64,000 bases of DNA from an uncultured Oscillospiraceae bacterium (GCA_910585815.1 CAJUFJ010000003.1:18286-82285), one strand, 5' to 3'. Numbered from the stretch's first letter, positions 44,143 through 53,004 are shown. Numbers and translations are program-made. Notes: a model not told the origin generated them from the sequence alone.

Positions 44143-44148
44143 AAAACA

Positions 44149-44189
44149 CACCCTCCCCACGGTTTGGTAAAACCTATGCGGGGAGGGTG
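44149..44189 (-). terminator. Hairpin between yajC and TIGR04086 gene, covering the ribosome site
   Basis: A 10-bp perfect stem (44149-44158 with 44180-44189) plus an inner GGTTT/AAACC stem; on the reverse strand GTGTTTT follows. It may end yajC transcription or control translation of the next gene, because the 3' arm is that gene's ribosome site. Confidence 0.5.
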
Positions 44190-44208
44190 AAAGACATGCC
44201 TGTTTCTT

Positions 44209-44490
44209 TTAGGTAGTCGGCTGGTTGGAAGCCACATTCTTGGTGGACACAGCCCACTTGGTAAACTCGATGCGCACCCGGTCGGCGCCGGTCTCGATTA
44301 CGATGGTGCTCTCGTCCACCTTACAGATGGTGCCGACTACCCCGCCGATGGTGGTGATGACGTCGCCCACCTTCAGGGAATCCCGCAGGTTCTGTGCCTC
44401 CTTCTTCCGCTTGTTCTCCGGGCGGATCATGAAAAAGTACATCATGGCGAACATCAGAACAATCATCAAAATAAAGCTGGGATCAATCAT
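44209..44490 (-). CDS. yajC: Preprotein translocase subunit YajC
   Basis: A 93-residue single-pass protein: MIDPSFILMIVLMFAMMYFF as membrane segment, then RPENKRKKEAQNLRDSLKVG, VITTIGGVVGTICKVDEST as the YajC domain. It associates with SecDF. ATG at 44490 is preferred to a start at 44505 because GGAGGAAAG precedes it. It follows tgt in the usual tgt-yajC order. Confidence 0.9.
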   Translation of the reverse strand: MIDPSFILMIVLMFAMMYFFMIRPENKRKKEAQNLRDSLKVGDVITTIGGVVGTICKVDESTIVIETGADRVRIEFTKWAVSTKNVASNQPTT

Positions 44491-44609
44491 AAATCTTTCC
44501 TCCAATAATTACTGCAAAATTAAGTCGGTCAACAGAATAACTATTTGACACAGTGAAAAGTATTATAGCGGATAATCTCCCGATTGACAAGCCCTTTTGT
44601 CAAATTTCT

Positions 44610-45749
44610 CTAATCCTCCTGACAGGGCCGGTCCAACAGGCCGGAGTATTGCGCCCGGAAGTCGGAGAAGGTCCCGGCGTCCAGGGTCTCCCGGATGCGG
44701 GCCATCAGCTCATTGTAGAAGTGCAGGTTGTGAAGCACCGCCAGCCGCATGGCCAGCATCTCCCCCGCCGTCAGCAGGTGGCGCAGGTAGGCCCGGGAGA
44801 AGGACCGGCAGGCGGGACAGGTACACGTGGGGTCAATGGGCCGCTCGTCCAGCTTGAATTTCTCATTTTTGATGTTGATGGTCCCCTGCCAGGTGTACAG
44901 CTTGCCATGGCGGGCGTTCCGGGCGGGCATGACGCAGTCGAAGAAGTCGATCCCCCGGGCTACCCCCTCGATGATGTTGGACGGGGTCCCCACCCCCATC
45001 AGGTAACGGGGCTTTTCCCGGGGCATGTGGGGCTCCACCGCGTCGATAATGTCGTACATCACTTGGGTGGGCTCCCCCACCGCCAGGCCACCGATGGCGT
45101 AGCCGTCGCAGTTCACCTTGGCGATCTCCTCCATGTGCCAGACCCGCAGATCGGCATAAGTCCCCCCCTGGTTGATGCCGAACAGCTGCTGCTGGGGGTT
45201 CACCGTATCTGACAGGCTGTTCAGCTTGTCATGCTCTGTCACGCAACGTTCCAGCCACCGGGCTGTCCGCTCACAGGAGGCCTTTACATACTCGTAGGGG
45301 GAGGGATTTTCCACGCACTCGTCAAAAGCCATGGCGATGTCGCTGCCCAGGTTGGACTGGATGCGCATGGACTCCTCCGGGCCCATGAAGATACGCCGGC
45401 CGTCGATGTGGGAGGCGAAGGTGACCCCCTCCTCCTTGATCTTCCGCAGGCCGGACAGGGAAAAGACCTGGAACCCTCCGCTGTCGGTGAGCATGGGGCC
45501 GTCCCAGCCCATAAATTTGTGGAGCCCGCCCATCTGACGGACTACCCCGTCCCCGGGGCGCAGATGGAGGTGGTAGGTGTTGGACAGCTCCACCTGACAG
45601 CCAATCTCCTTCAGGTCGTGGGCAGACACCGCCCCCTTGATGGCCCCCTGGGTGCCCACATTCATGAACACCGGGGTCTGGACCACCCCGTGGGCGCAGG
45701 TGAAGACACCCCGCCGGGCGCTTCCCTCTTTTTTCAAAACTTTAAACAC
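44610..45749 (-). CDS. tgt: Queuine tRNA-ribosyltransferase
   Basis: A 379-residue TIM-barrel enzyme that swaps guanine 34 of GUN tRNAs for preQ1. PMLTDSGGFQVFSLSGLRKI holds the substrate and catalytic Asp region, and TCTCPACRSFSRAYLRHL the zinc site. It works with QueA, whose gene lies upstream but is separated by an unknown gene at 45763. Length is normal. GTG start with AAAAGGAG before it. Confidence 0.95.
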   Translation of the reverse strand: MFKVLKKEGSARRGVFTCAHGVVQTPVFMNVGTQGAIKGAVSAHDLKEIGCQVELSNTYHLHLRPGDGVVRQMGGLHKFMGWDGPMLTDSGGFQVFSLSGLRKIKEEGVTFASHIDGRRIFMGPEESMRIQSNLGSDIAMAFDECVENPSPYEYVKASCERTARWLERCVTEHDKLNSLSDTVNPQQQLFGINQGGTYADLRVWHMEEIAKVNCDGYAIGGLAVGEPTQVMYDIIDAVEPHMPREKPRYLMGVGTPSNIIEGVARGIDFFDCVMPARNARHGKLYTWQGTINIKNEKFKLDERPIDPTCTCPACRSFSRAYLRHLLTAGEMLAMRLAVLHNLHFYNELMARIRETLDAGTFSDFRAQYSGLLDRPCQED

Positions 45750-45762
45750 GCAAAAACTCCTT

Positions 45763-46263
45763 TTACCTTGTAATACCTGCTTCCTGCAAAAAGTCAGTTA
45801 CAAATTGCTCCAGCTTGTCTGTGTGCAGGTCCGGAACCTCGTCTACATGCCAGCCCAATTTAAACCGTCCTGAATCACCATAGGGGTAATACTTTCCATG
45901 ATAAACATAGTAAGGAAAGTTGATTTTTTCCCTCAAATGTCCCCGGTGGAACAAAAGCTCGCATCCGCTTGCAATGACGCCATGTTTGTATTCCTCAATA
46001 AAGATGTTGTCGATAAAGTCGTCGTCAATAACTGAGGGGTCCTCCGCAATATGGAGCTCGGCCAGGATGGTCTCAAACAGGTCGTGGGTCCGCTCCCAGT
46101 TGAAGCCGCCGGCTGCCTCCAGCAGAGCCGGACTGCTATAACCAGCTTCAAGCATATCCAACGCCCATAGGGTCAGGTGATCGTCCCACCTATGCTTTAA
46201 AATCCCCGTACGGCAGTCATCGTAGTATTTTTCCAAAATATGCCCCAAATAATAATATTTCAT
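45763..46263 (-). CDS. Unknown protein inserted between queA and tgt
   Basis: A 166-residue acidic, aromatic-rich soluble protein, MKYYYLGHILEKYYDDCRTG to FVTDFLQEAGITR, with IFIEEYKHGVIASGCELLFH in the middle. It has no signal peptide and no family I can name, but the form is like DUF/immunity proteins. It lies 13 bases before tgt and 21 after queA, on the same strand, with GAGGAGGGGG in front. It breaks the conserved queA-tgt order. Confidence 0.55.
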   Translation of the reverse strand: MKYYYLGHILEKYYDDCRTGILKHRWDDHLTLWALDMLEAGYSSPALLEAAGGFNWERTHDLFETILAELHIAEDPSVIDDDFIDNIFIEEYKHGVIASGCELLFHRGHLREKINFPYYVYHGKYYPYGDSGRFKLGWHVDEVPDLHTDKLEQFVTDFLQEAGITR

Positions 46264-46284
46264 CGAAAATCTTGAGCCCCCTCC

Positions 46285-47307
46285 TCACGAAATAAACATC
46301 GCATCACCAAAAGAAAAGAAGCGATATTTCTCCCGCACCGCCTCCTCGTAGGCCGCCAGGACATGCTCCCGTCCCGCCAGGGCGGACACCAGCATGATGA
46401 GGGTGGACTGCGGCAGATGGAAATTGGTGATGAGGGCATCCAGCACCTTGAATTTATACCCCGGATAGATAAAGATACTGGTCCAGCCGGAGCACTCCGA
46501 CATGGTCCCGTCCTCCGCCGCGAAGCTCTCCACCGTGCGGCAGGAGGTGGTGCCCACGCAGATGACCCGCCCGCCATTTCGTTTTGTCTCGTTGATGATA
46601 TCGGCGGTCTCCTGGCTGATCTGGCAAAATTCGGAATGCATCTCGTGGTCCGCGATATCCTCCGCCTTCACAGGGCGGAAGGTCCCAAGGCCAACATGGA
46701 GTGTAACGTAGCAAACCTTTACACCCATCCCCCCCACCTGCTCCAGCAGCTCCGGGGTAAAATGGAGCCCGGCAGTGGGGGCGGCGGCGGAGCCCACCAC
46801 CCTGGAGTAGACCGTCTGATACCGCTCCTGGTCCTGAAGCTCCGCCTTGATATAGGGCGGCAGAGGCATCCGGCCCAGCTGCTCCAGAATCTCCAGGAAA
46901 ATCCCCTGGTAGTGGAACCGGACCGCCCGTTTTCCGTCGTTCAGCTCCTCCTCCACGGTGGCGGTGAGCTGTCCATCTCCAAATATTACCCGGGTCCCCG
47001 GCTTTAGCTTCCGCCCCGGCCGGACCAGACACTCCCACAGGTCGCCGCCTCTATCGACAAGGAGAAGTACTTCACAGGCTCCTCCGGTAGGACGGTGGCC
47101 GATAAGCCGGGCGGGGAGCACCCGGGAGTCGTTCAGCACCAGGCAGTCCCCCGGCCGGAGGAACCGGGGCAGGTCGTAAAAGTGGTGGTGTTCGACGGCC
47201 CCGCTCTCCCTGTCCAGGGTGAGCAGACGGGAGGCGTCCCGCCGTTCCAGGGGGGTCTGGGCGATGAGCTCCTCAGGGAGCTGGAAATCAAAATCAGAAG
47301 TTTTCAA
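46285..47307 (-). CDS. queA: S-adenosylmethionine:tRNA ribosyltransferase-isomerase
   Basis: A 340-residue enzyme that moves ribose from SAM to preQ1 on tRNA, giving epoxyqueuosine. The start MKTSDFDFQLPEELIAQTPL, then LVLNDSRVLPARLIG, and PTAGLHFTPELLEQ and RVICVGTTSCRTVESFA are diagnostic. Length is normal. It lies 14 bases after the SpoIID-family gene, which is unusual and may reflect a shared transcript. Confidence 0.95.
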   Translation of the reverse strand: MKTSDFDFQLPEELIAQTPLERRDASRLLTLDRESGAVEHHHFYDLPRFLRPGDCLVLNDSRVLPARLIGHRPTGGACEVLLLVDRGGDLWECLVRPGRKLKPGTRVIFGDGQLTATVEEELNDGKRAVRFHYQGIFLEILEQLGRMPLPPYIKAELQDQERYQTVYSRVVGSAAAPTAGLHFTPELLEQVGGMGVKVCYVTLHVGLGTFRPVKAEDIADHEMHSEFCQISQETADIINETKRNGGRVICVGTTSCRTVESFAAEDGTMSECSGWTSIFIYPGYKFKVLDALITNFHLPQSTLIMLVSALAGREHVLAAYEEAVREKYRFFSFGDAMFIS

Positions 47308-47321
47308 GGCTTACATCCTTT

Positions 47322-49082
47322 TCAGTACGTTGTAATTTGAACGCCGGGGAGATAAAAGGTGACAATTTCATCGTAAGTAAAGCCCCGGCGAGCCATGGCG
47401 TTGGCGCCGAACTGGCTCAGGCCGATCTGATGGCCCCAGCCGCCGCCGTTGAAGGTGTAGGTGTCCCCGGAGACGGTTACCGTCCCGCTCCCGGGCTGGG
47501 GCGCGGAGGTGTTCCCGCTGGACCCGCTCCCCTCCAGCTGAGACACCGAGCCGGTGCCGGAGATGATATAGGCGCTCCCGCCGATCTGAGACAGTGAGCC
47601 ATTTCCGGTAATGACATACTTGCCCTCCAGACTGTCCGCCGCCCCGGAGCCGTTGATGGAGATATCCCCCGGCTGCTCCGGCGGCTGCGTGCCCGTGGTC
47701 CCGGCACCGTTGACGGTAAAGCGGATGGAATCCACTCCGAAGCGGCTGCGGATATTGCCGGCGCTGATGGTGTTGCTCTGGCCATTCTTCCAGTGGACTA
47801 CCGCCTTAATCACGTTGCCCAGCTTGGAGTAGGTCAGCTCCAGGCTTTTTACCGAAGTCCCTGTTCCCATGCCGGCCTTCTGGAGCTGCTGTGTCAGCTG
47901 GGCGGCGGTGTAGTTCACCGTCCAGGGGCAGTGGGAATTGCGGTCGTTCAGGTCGGCCTCGTAGGGGTCCTCCACCCCCTGGAGGTATGGGTGCTCGGTG
48001 GTGGTGTTGGTGCCCCAGACATAGTTGGCGTCCTCACTGGCCCCGCCGAAGCTGGAGGAGTAGGGGGTCTCGGCCAGGCGGCCGTTGTATTTAATCACCA
48101 GCCCCGCCGTTTCGGCCACCGCCCGCATACTCACCTCACTGGGACCGTAGTCCGCCTTATTGCTGCCCATGCCGTGGTAGACCTGGCAGTTGGCGGAGGT
48201 GCAGATGTCAAAGCCGTAGCTGTTGTGCTTGTTGAGATTTTTCAGCACATAGGTGCGGGCGCACATGGCCTGAGCCTTCAGGGCCTCCAGCGGCCAATCC
48301 CGGCCCATCTCATAGCAGATGACGCCGTTCACATAGTCCTCCAGCCCCACCACGTTGACCACGGTGAGGTTGCCGCCGGTCTGCCGGTGGTACTGGAAGC
48401 CCCCCCGGTATTTGTACCCGTCAAACCAGGTGCGGGTCTCCCCCGCCCCGGTCACATCGGGCTGGATGGCCAGCTTTCCCGACTGGCCGCAGTCGTACTG
48501 GAACAAAATCTGATTGGTGCCTGTTTTGACCACGCTCATGCCGTAGGAGCTGGTGCCCACCACGGTGCCGCCCAGCCCGGCCGCCTCGGCCTCCTCCTTG
48601 GAGGCATACGCCCCCACCCGGACCTGATAGGTCCCATCGATCCAGGCCGCAAAGCCACCGCTGTAGCCGGACGCCGCCGCCTCGGCCTCCCCGTAGCTGC
48701 TATAGCTGCCGGGAATCTGCACATGGTAGCACCCCACCAGAACACCGCCCCCCTCGGAGGAATAGCGGCTGCCGTCATAGCGCAGATTCTGGGTCTTCAG
48801 CACCGAAACGGCGATGGTGTTCCGGTCTGTGCGCGCCAGCTCCACAAAATTGAGATTCCCGTCATAGTAGCCGAAGCGGTAGCCCCAGCCAAAGCCCTGG
48901 CTGTTGTTGTTCTCCAGATTGGCGGATTCCAGCTCTCCGGTGGGCACGTGGCTGCTGGTGGAGGCCAAGCCCACCCGAATCATAATCTCCCCGTTCTGGT
49001 TGGTGGCCACCGCCCCCGCCGGAGGGACAGACAGGCACAGGGTCAAAAGGGCGGCGGCAAGCTGCATAAATCTTTTTCTCAT
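47322..49082 (-). CDS. SpoIID/LytB family protein
   Basis: A 586-residue exported protein: signal peptide (MRKRFMQLAAALLTLCLSV), a SPOR-like segment (YQVRVGAYASKEEAEAAGL near residue 165) and SpoIID domain (DYVNGVICYEMGRDWPLEALKAQAM-type, YVLKNLNKHNSYGFDIC), a Ser/Gly-rich linker near residue 500, and a C-terminal stretch WGHQIGLSQFGANAMARRGF. SpoIID proteins are lytic transglycosylases; the long form resembles LytB-type modifiers. ATG at 49082 has GGAG before it. It is cotranscribed with queA. Confidence 0.8.
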   Translation of the reverse strand: MRKRFMQLAAALLTLCLSVPPAGAVATNQNGEIMIRVGLASTSSHVPTGELESANLENNNSQGFGWGYRFGYYDGNLNFVELARTDRNTIAVSVLKTQNLRYDGSRYSSEGGGVLVGCYHVQIPGSYSSYGEAEAAASGYSGGFAAWIDGTYQVRVGAYASKEEAEAAGLGGTVVGTSSYGMSVVKTGTNQILFQYDCGQSGKLAIQPDVTGAGETRTWFDGYKYRGGFQYHRQTGGNLTVVNVVGLEDYVNGVICYEMGRDWPLEALKAQAMCARTYVLKNLNKHNSYGFDICTSANCQVYHGMGSNKADYGPSEVSMRAVAETAGLVIKYNGRLAETPYSSSFGGASEDANYVWGTNTTTEHPYLQGVEDPYEADLNDRNSHCPWTVNYTAAQLTQQLQKAGMGTGTSVKSLELTYSKLGNVIKAVVHWKNGQSNTISAGNIRSRFGVDSIRFTVNGAGTTGTQPPEQPGDISINGSGAADSLEGKYVITGNGSLSQIGGSAYIISGTGSVSQLEGSGSSGNTSAPQPGSGTVTVSGDTYTFNGGGWGHQIGLSQFGANAMARRGFTYDEIVTFYLPGVQITTY

Positions 49083-49121
49083 AATGTACTCCATTTCTCT
49101 GGTTTCCCGGTTGTATTTCTA

Positions 49122-49151
49122 TTGACAACATGGTTGAAACCATGGTAGGAT
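49122..49151 (+). promoter_or_regulatory. asd promoter with a palindromic operator
   Basis: TTGACA (49122-49127), 18-base spacer and TAGGAT (49146-49151). The spacer contains the palindrome CATGGTT-GA-AACCATG (49129-49144), the place where a repressor would block polymerase. On the reverse strand a TATAAT (49209-49204) could serve the SpoIID-family gene. Confidence 0.6.
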
Positions 49152-49214
49152 AGCAACAATGTGGAGGGCCGCGGCTTTGCGCAAGCAAATTGCCCTCCCC
49201 GACATTATAGTACA

Positions 49215-49251
49215 AAATCAGCCGCTTGAAAAGCCGCTGATTTATTTTTTT
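49215..49251 (+). terminator. Terminator in the asd leader
   Basis: A stem of 8 bp (49215-49222 with 49236-49243) with an inner GCTT/AAGC part and a tail of seven T. It lies between the promoter and asd, so it either ends a short RNA or works as an attenuator. A larger inverted repeat (about 49158-49206) precedes it. Confidence 0.75.
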
Positions 49252-49335
49252 CATTTGTTTCTATTTGGAAGCCAAATTCATCTATTTTTGTACCCGGACA
49301 TAGAATGTCCTGAACTGATATGGAGGTTGTTGAAC

Positions 49336-50433
49336 ATGGAAAAATATAAAGTAGGTATCATCGGCGCCACCGGCATGGTGGGCCAGCGGTTTGTCACCCT
49401 GATGGAGAACCACCCCTGGTTCCAGCTCACCGCTCTGGCTGCCAGCCCCCGCTCCGCCGGCAAGCCCTATGAACAGGCCGTGGCCGGCCGCTGGGCCATG
49501 AAGTCCCCCATCCCCCAGGAGGCCAAGGCCCTGGTGGTGCTGGACGCCCAGGCCGACGTGGACAGGATCGCCGGCATGGTGGACTTCGTCTTCTGCGCGG
49601 TGGATATGAAAAAGGACGAAATTCGCGCCCTGGAGGAGCGGTACGCCAAGGCCGAGTGCCCTGTCGTCTCCAACAACTCCGCCAACCGCTGGACCGAGGA
49701 CGTGCCCATGGTGGTGCCCGAGCTCAACGCCGAACATATCAGGATTATTGACGCCCAGCGCAAGCGTCTGGGCACCAAGCGGGGCTTTATCGCCGTCAAG
49801 TCCAACTGCTCCATCCAGAGCTACACCCCCCTGCTCACCCCCCTGATGCGGGCGGGCTACGAGGTGGACAGCGTACTGGCCTGCACCTATCAGGCCATTT
49901 CCGGCGCGGGAAAAACCTTCGAGCGCTGGCCCGAAATGGTGGATAACCTCATCCCCTACATCGGCGGTGAGGAGGAAAAGAGCGAGCAGGAGCCCCTGAA
50001 GGTGTGGGGTCACATTGAGGGCGGCAGGATCGTCAAGGCTGCCGGCCCCGCCATCACCACCCAGTGTCTCCGGGTGCCCGTGTCCGACGGCCACACCGCC
50101 GCCGTGTTCGTCCGCTTCAAGGAGGGCAAAAAGCCCACGGAGGAGCAGATCAAGGACATCTGGAAGAACTTCAAGGGCCGGGCTCAGGAGCTGGACCTCC
50201 CCTCCGCCCCCAAGCAGTTTATCCACTACTTCGAGGAGCCCGACCGTCCCCAGGCCAGAACCGACCGGGAGCTGGAGGGCGGCATGGCTATCTCCGCCGG
50301 ACGCCTGCGCCCCGACAGCCAGTACGACTACAAATTTGTGGGCCTGTCCCACAACACCCTGCGCGGCGCAGCCGGTGGCAGCGTCCTGCTGGCCGAGCTG
50401 CTGTGTGCCGAGGGGTATATTGACCACAGATAA
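49336..50433 (+). CDS. asd: Aspartate-semialdehyde dehydrogenase
   Basis: A 365-residue enzyme that reduces aspartyl phosphate to the semialdehyde for lysine, threonine and methionine. NADP loop GATGMVGQRF near the start; the catalytic Cys in SNCSIQSYTPLLTP near residue 157; EGGMAISAGRLRPDSQYDYK at the end. Length is that of the archaeal/fungal-like ASADH branch, longer than the Bacillus one. ATG at 49336 has GGAGG 10 bases before. Two genes separate it from dapA. Confidence 0.94.
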   Translation: MEKYKVGIIGATGMVGQRFVTLMENHPWFQLTALAASPRSAGKPYEQAVAGRWAMKSPIPQEAKALVVLDAQADVDRIAGMVDFVFCAVDMKKDEIRALEERYAKAECPVVSNNSANRWTEDVPMVVPELNAEHIRIIDAQRKRLGTKRGFIAVKSNCSIQSYTPLLTPLMRAGYEVDSVLACTYQAISGAGKTFERWPEMVDNLIPYIGGEEEKSEQEPLKVWGHIEGGRIVKAAGPAITTQCLRVPVSDGHTAAVFVRFKEGKKPTEEQIKDIWKNFKGRAQELDLPSAPKQFIHYFEEPDRPQARTDRELEGGMAISAGRLRPDSQYDYKFVGLSHNTLRGAAGGSVLLAELLCAEGYIDHR

Positions 50434-50687
50434 TGCAGATTCAATATACCAAGTGGCAGACACAGCGCAGAAGTCTGCCGGACAAAATATTTCTGTCAAC
50501 TGGAATCCTGGTAAAGGCCTGCTCCAGGCTAAATTTAACCTGGCAGATTCGTAATCTAGCGGAGGCGGCAGAGCGGGGCGAGTTTTATTTCCAGTTGAAC
50601 GTCCCCAAAGGGTGCAGGTTCAGTCCGGAGTTGCGGCAGTTCCTAAAAGAACACAAAAATACAAAGGTGAAAAGAGTGGAGCGGTAA
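50433..50687 (+). CDS. Unknown small protein after asd
   Basis: An open frame of 84 residues, Arg- and Lys-rich, whose start overlaps the asd stop (TAATG). The last half (ERGEFYFQLNVPKGCRFSPE, then QFLKEHKNTKVKRVER) looks protein-like, but the first half is unconvincing, and another frame over 50435-50554 also reads well, so a frameshift is possible. No ribosome site is visible. It may be a remnant of an immunity-like gene linked to the next one. Confidence 0.35.
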   Translation: MQIQYTKWQTQRRSLPDKIFLSTGILVKACSRLNLTWQIRNLAEAAERGEFYFQLNVPKGCRFSPELRQFLKEHKNTKVKRVER

Positions 50688-51137
50688 ATGGGGCTGTATC
50701 TGTGCATATTTGATGAAGCCGGAGATGATATCTGCGGTGTAGAGGTTGGGCTTTATCAATATTTTGGAGATTTCAGGGCCACAGTGGATCAATATACTAA
50801 CAAGGGTTTGATTTCTCTGTTTGTGAAACCCGGCAGAAAGATATTTTCATCCCCAATGTCCACTTTATTGAACCATTCTGACTGTGACGGCAGTTGGAGC
50901 GTCCAGGACTGCAAGCTTCTGAAAGCGGAATTGGAAGAAATCAAGCAGGTTTTTTGTGAAGAACCTCCCTCCGCTAAAATAATTGCTTCCAAGCAAGACA
51001 TTTTTCAGTTTTTCGGAATAACACCCAAAAATCTGTTTGAGTGTTTTGTAGATTCAGACTGCGAATTTTTAATTGACAGATTGATTGAGTTGTGCAATTT
51101 AGCCATGGAAAAAAACAGACCAATCATGTTTCAATAA
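50688..51137 (+). CDS. Imm70-like immunity protein
   Basis: A 149-residue acidic protein. MGLYLCIFDEAGDDICGVEV, then LNHSDCDGSWSVQDCKLLKA, resemble the Imm70 family of polymorphic-toxin immunity proteins. No signal peptide. It lies one base after the previous frame and 30 bases before dapA, i.e. inside the asd-dapA pair. The A+T content is above that of neighbours, which agrees with transfer. No toxin gene was found. Confidence 0.65.
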   Translation: MGLYLCIFDEAGDDICGVEVGLYQYFGDFRATVDQYTNKGLISLFVKPGRKIFSSPMSTLLNHSDCDGSWSVQDCKLLKAELEEIKQVFCEEPPSAKIIASKQDIFQFFGITPKNLFECFVDSDCEFLIDRLIELCNLAMEKNRPIMFQ

Positions 51138-51167
51138 TCTTGAGCTCACCAGAAAGGATGTATTTTT

Positions 51168-52055
51168 ATGAGAACTCCAGTCTTCACCGGCTCCTGCCCC
51201 GCCCTGGTGACCCCCTTTGACGACCACGGCACCATCAACTACGACGCCTTCGGCAAGCTGATTGACGCTCAGATTGAATCCGGCGTGGACGCGGTGTGCG
51301 TCTGCGGCACCACCGGCGAGTCGGCCACCATGTCCATCCGGGAGCACATCGCCGCCGTGGAGTTCTGCGTCAAGCGGGTGGACCACCGGGTGAAGGTGAT
51401 CGCCGGCGCAGGCTCTAACGACACCTCCGCTGCCGTCTACCTGTCCCAGCACGCCCAGGACTCGGGCGCCGACGCCCTGCTCCACGTCACCCCCTACTAC
51501 AACAAGGCCAGCCAGACCGGTCTCATCAAGCACTACGAGTACATCGCCGACCGCACCGAGCTGCCCATTATCATGTACAACGTGCCCAGCCGCACCGGCG
51601 TGTCCTTCACCGCCGACACCTATAAGATTTTGTCGGAAAACCCCAAAATCAACGGCGTGAAGGAGGCCAGCGGAAACTTCTCCCTCCTGGCCCACACCCG
51701 CTACCTCTGCCCCGACGACTTCTACATCTGGTCGGGCAACGACGACCAGGTGGTCCCCATGATGGCCCTGGGGGCCAAGGGGGTCATCTCGGTGGCCAGC
51801 AACATCATCCCCGAAGTCATGGTGGAGATGAGTCACCTCTGTCTGGACAACGACTTTGCCGCCGCCTCTCAGCTCCAGATCAAGTACATGGACCTGATCG
51901 ATGCCCTGTTCTGCGAGGTCAACCCCATCCCCATCAAGGCCGCTATGAATTTGATGGGCATGGAAGCTGGTCCCCTGCGCCTGCCCTTGTGCGACATGTC
52001 GGAGAAGAATCTGGCCGTCCTCCGTGCCTCCATGGAGCGGATGGGTCTGCTGTAA
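51168..52055 (+). CDS. dapA: 4-hydroxy-tetrahydrodipicolinate synthase
   Basis: A 295-residue TIM-barrel lyase joining pyruvate and aspartate semialdehyde. GTTGESATMSIREH near residue 46, the catalytic Tyr in HVTPYYNKASQTGL near residue 108 and the Schiff-base Lys in NGVKEASGNF near residue 163. AAAGGATG lies before the ATG. A palindromic repeat element follows, then dapB. Confidence 0.96.
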   Translation: MRTPVFTGSCPALVTPFDDHGTINYDAFGKLIDAQIESGVDAVCVCGTTGESATMSIREHIAAVEFCVKRVDHRVKVIAGAGSNDTSAAVYLSQHAQDSGADALLHVTPYYNKASQTGLIKHYEYIADRTELPIIMYNVPSRTGVSFTADTYKILSENPKINGVKEASGNFSLLAHTRYLCPDDFYIWSGNDDQVVPMMALGAKGVISVASNIIPEVMVEMSHLCLDNDFAAASQLQIKYMDLIDALFCEVNPIPIKAAMNLMGMEAGPLRLPLCDMSEKNLAVLRASMERMGLL

Positions 52056-52058
52056 AAA

Positions 52059-52107
52059 CTCCCTCAGTCACCGCCGAGGCGGTGACAGCTCCCTCAGAGA
52101 GAGAGCC
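52059..52107 (+). repeat. Palindromic repeat element between dapA and dapB
   Basis: CTCCCTCAG, an 8-bp perfect hairpin (TCACCGCC 52068-52075 with GGCGGTGA 52078-52085), then AGCTCCCTCAGAGAGAGAGCC. This resembles the extragenic palindromic repeats seen in Oscillospirales genomes. Only this copy could be found here. Confidence 0.6.
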
Positions 52108-52124
52108 ATCGAAAGGAGCATACT

Positions 52125-52880
52125 ATGCTGAAGATAATCATTTCCGGCTGCAACGGCCATATGGGCCGGGTGGTGGAGGCCCTGTGCGCCAACGATCCTG
52201 CGGTGGAGGTGTTCGCCGGCTTCGATGTGCTGGGCGCCTCCGACCGGGACTTTCCCGTCTACACCTCCCCCGCCCAGTTCGCCGGCCAGGCCGACGCGGT
52301 GATCGACTTCTCCTCCCCCGCCGCTCTGGACGGCCTGTTGGAGTTTGCCAAAGCCCGAAAGATCCCCCTGGTGCTGGCCACCACCGGCTACTCCCCGGAG
52401 CAGGTGGCTCAGGTGGGGGCCGCCGCCTGTGACGTGCCCATCTTCCGCTCCGCCAACATGTCTTTGGGCATCAATGTGCTGCTGGAGCTGGTGAAGAAGG
52501 CCGCTTCCGTCCTGGGGGACAGCTACGACATCGAGATTGTGGAGCGCCACCACCGCCGGAAGGTGGACGCCCCCTCGGGCACCGCCCTGATGATCGCCGA
52601 CGCGGCGGCCCAGTCCTGCGGCCACGAGACGGAATACGTCTACGAGCGCCACTCCACCCGCCAGCCCCGGGACAAGAAGGAGATCGGCATCTCCGCCGTC
52701 CGGGGCGGCACCATCGTGGGGGAGCATGAGATCATCTTCGCCGGCCACGACGAGATTATGGAAATCAAGCACACCGCCCTCTCCCGGGAAATCTTCGCCC
52801 AGGGGGCGGTGGAGGCCGCCAAGTTTATCGCCAGCGTGGAAAAGCCGGGACTGTATGACATGAGCTGTCTGGTGAAATAG
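52125..52880 (+). CDS. dapB: 4-hydroxy-tetrahydrodipicolinate reductase
   Basis: A 251-residue NAD(P)H enzyme, second step of the DAP route. SGCNGHMGRVVEAL near residue 5 is the nucleotide loop, the catalytic His pair is in ERHHRRKVDAPSGTAL near residue 146 and FAGHDEIMEIKHTALSREIF ends the substrate site. AAAGGAGCA lies before the ATG. Terminator follows. Confidence 0.95.
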   Translation: MLKIIISGCNGHMGRVVEALCANDPAVEVFAGFDVLGASDRDFPVYTSPAQFAGQADAVIDFSSPAALDGLLEFAKARKIPLVLATTGYSPEQVAQVGAAACDVPIFRSANMSLGINVLLELVKKAASVLGDSYDIEIVERHHRRKVDAPSGTALMIADAAAQSCGHETEYVYERHSTRQPRDKKEIGISAVRGGTIVGEHEIIFAGHDEIMEIKHTALSREIFAQGAVEAAKFIASVEKPGLYDMSCLVK

Positions 52881-52883
52881 TCA

Positions 52884-52920
52884 AAAACAGTGTGTGGACC
52901 CGCTCCACACGCTGTTTTTT
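52884..52920 (+). terminator. Terminator after dapB
   Basis: Stem AACAG..GTGTGGA with TCCACAC..CTGTT around 52886-52915 and a tail of six T. Confidence 0.85.
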
Positions 52921-53004
52921 CCCTTCGCAACCTAAAGTTGCGCGATAGTTTGTAGCGGCAACGGCACTTTTGAGGTAAAATCGGTCCAAGAAAGGAGGTG
53001 CGAT

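Noticed and set aside
49152..49250. Lysine riboswitch or T-box before asd
   Set aside because: Too short and without conserved T-box or L-box sequences.
49159..49335. In-frame extension of asd by 59 residues
   Set aside because: No ribosome site at 49159, the stretch holds a terminator and the GGAGG lies before 49336.
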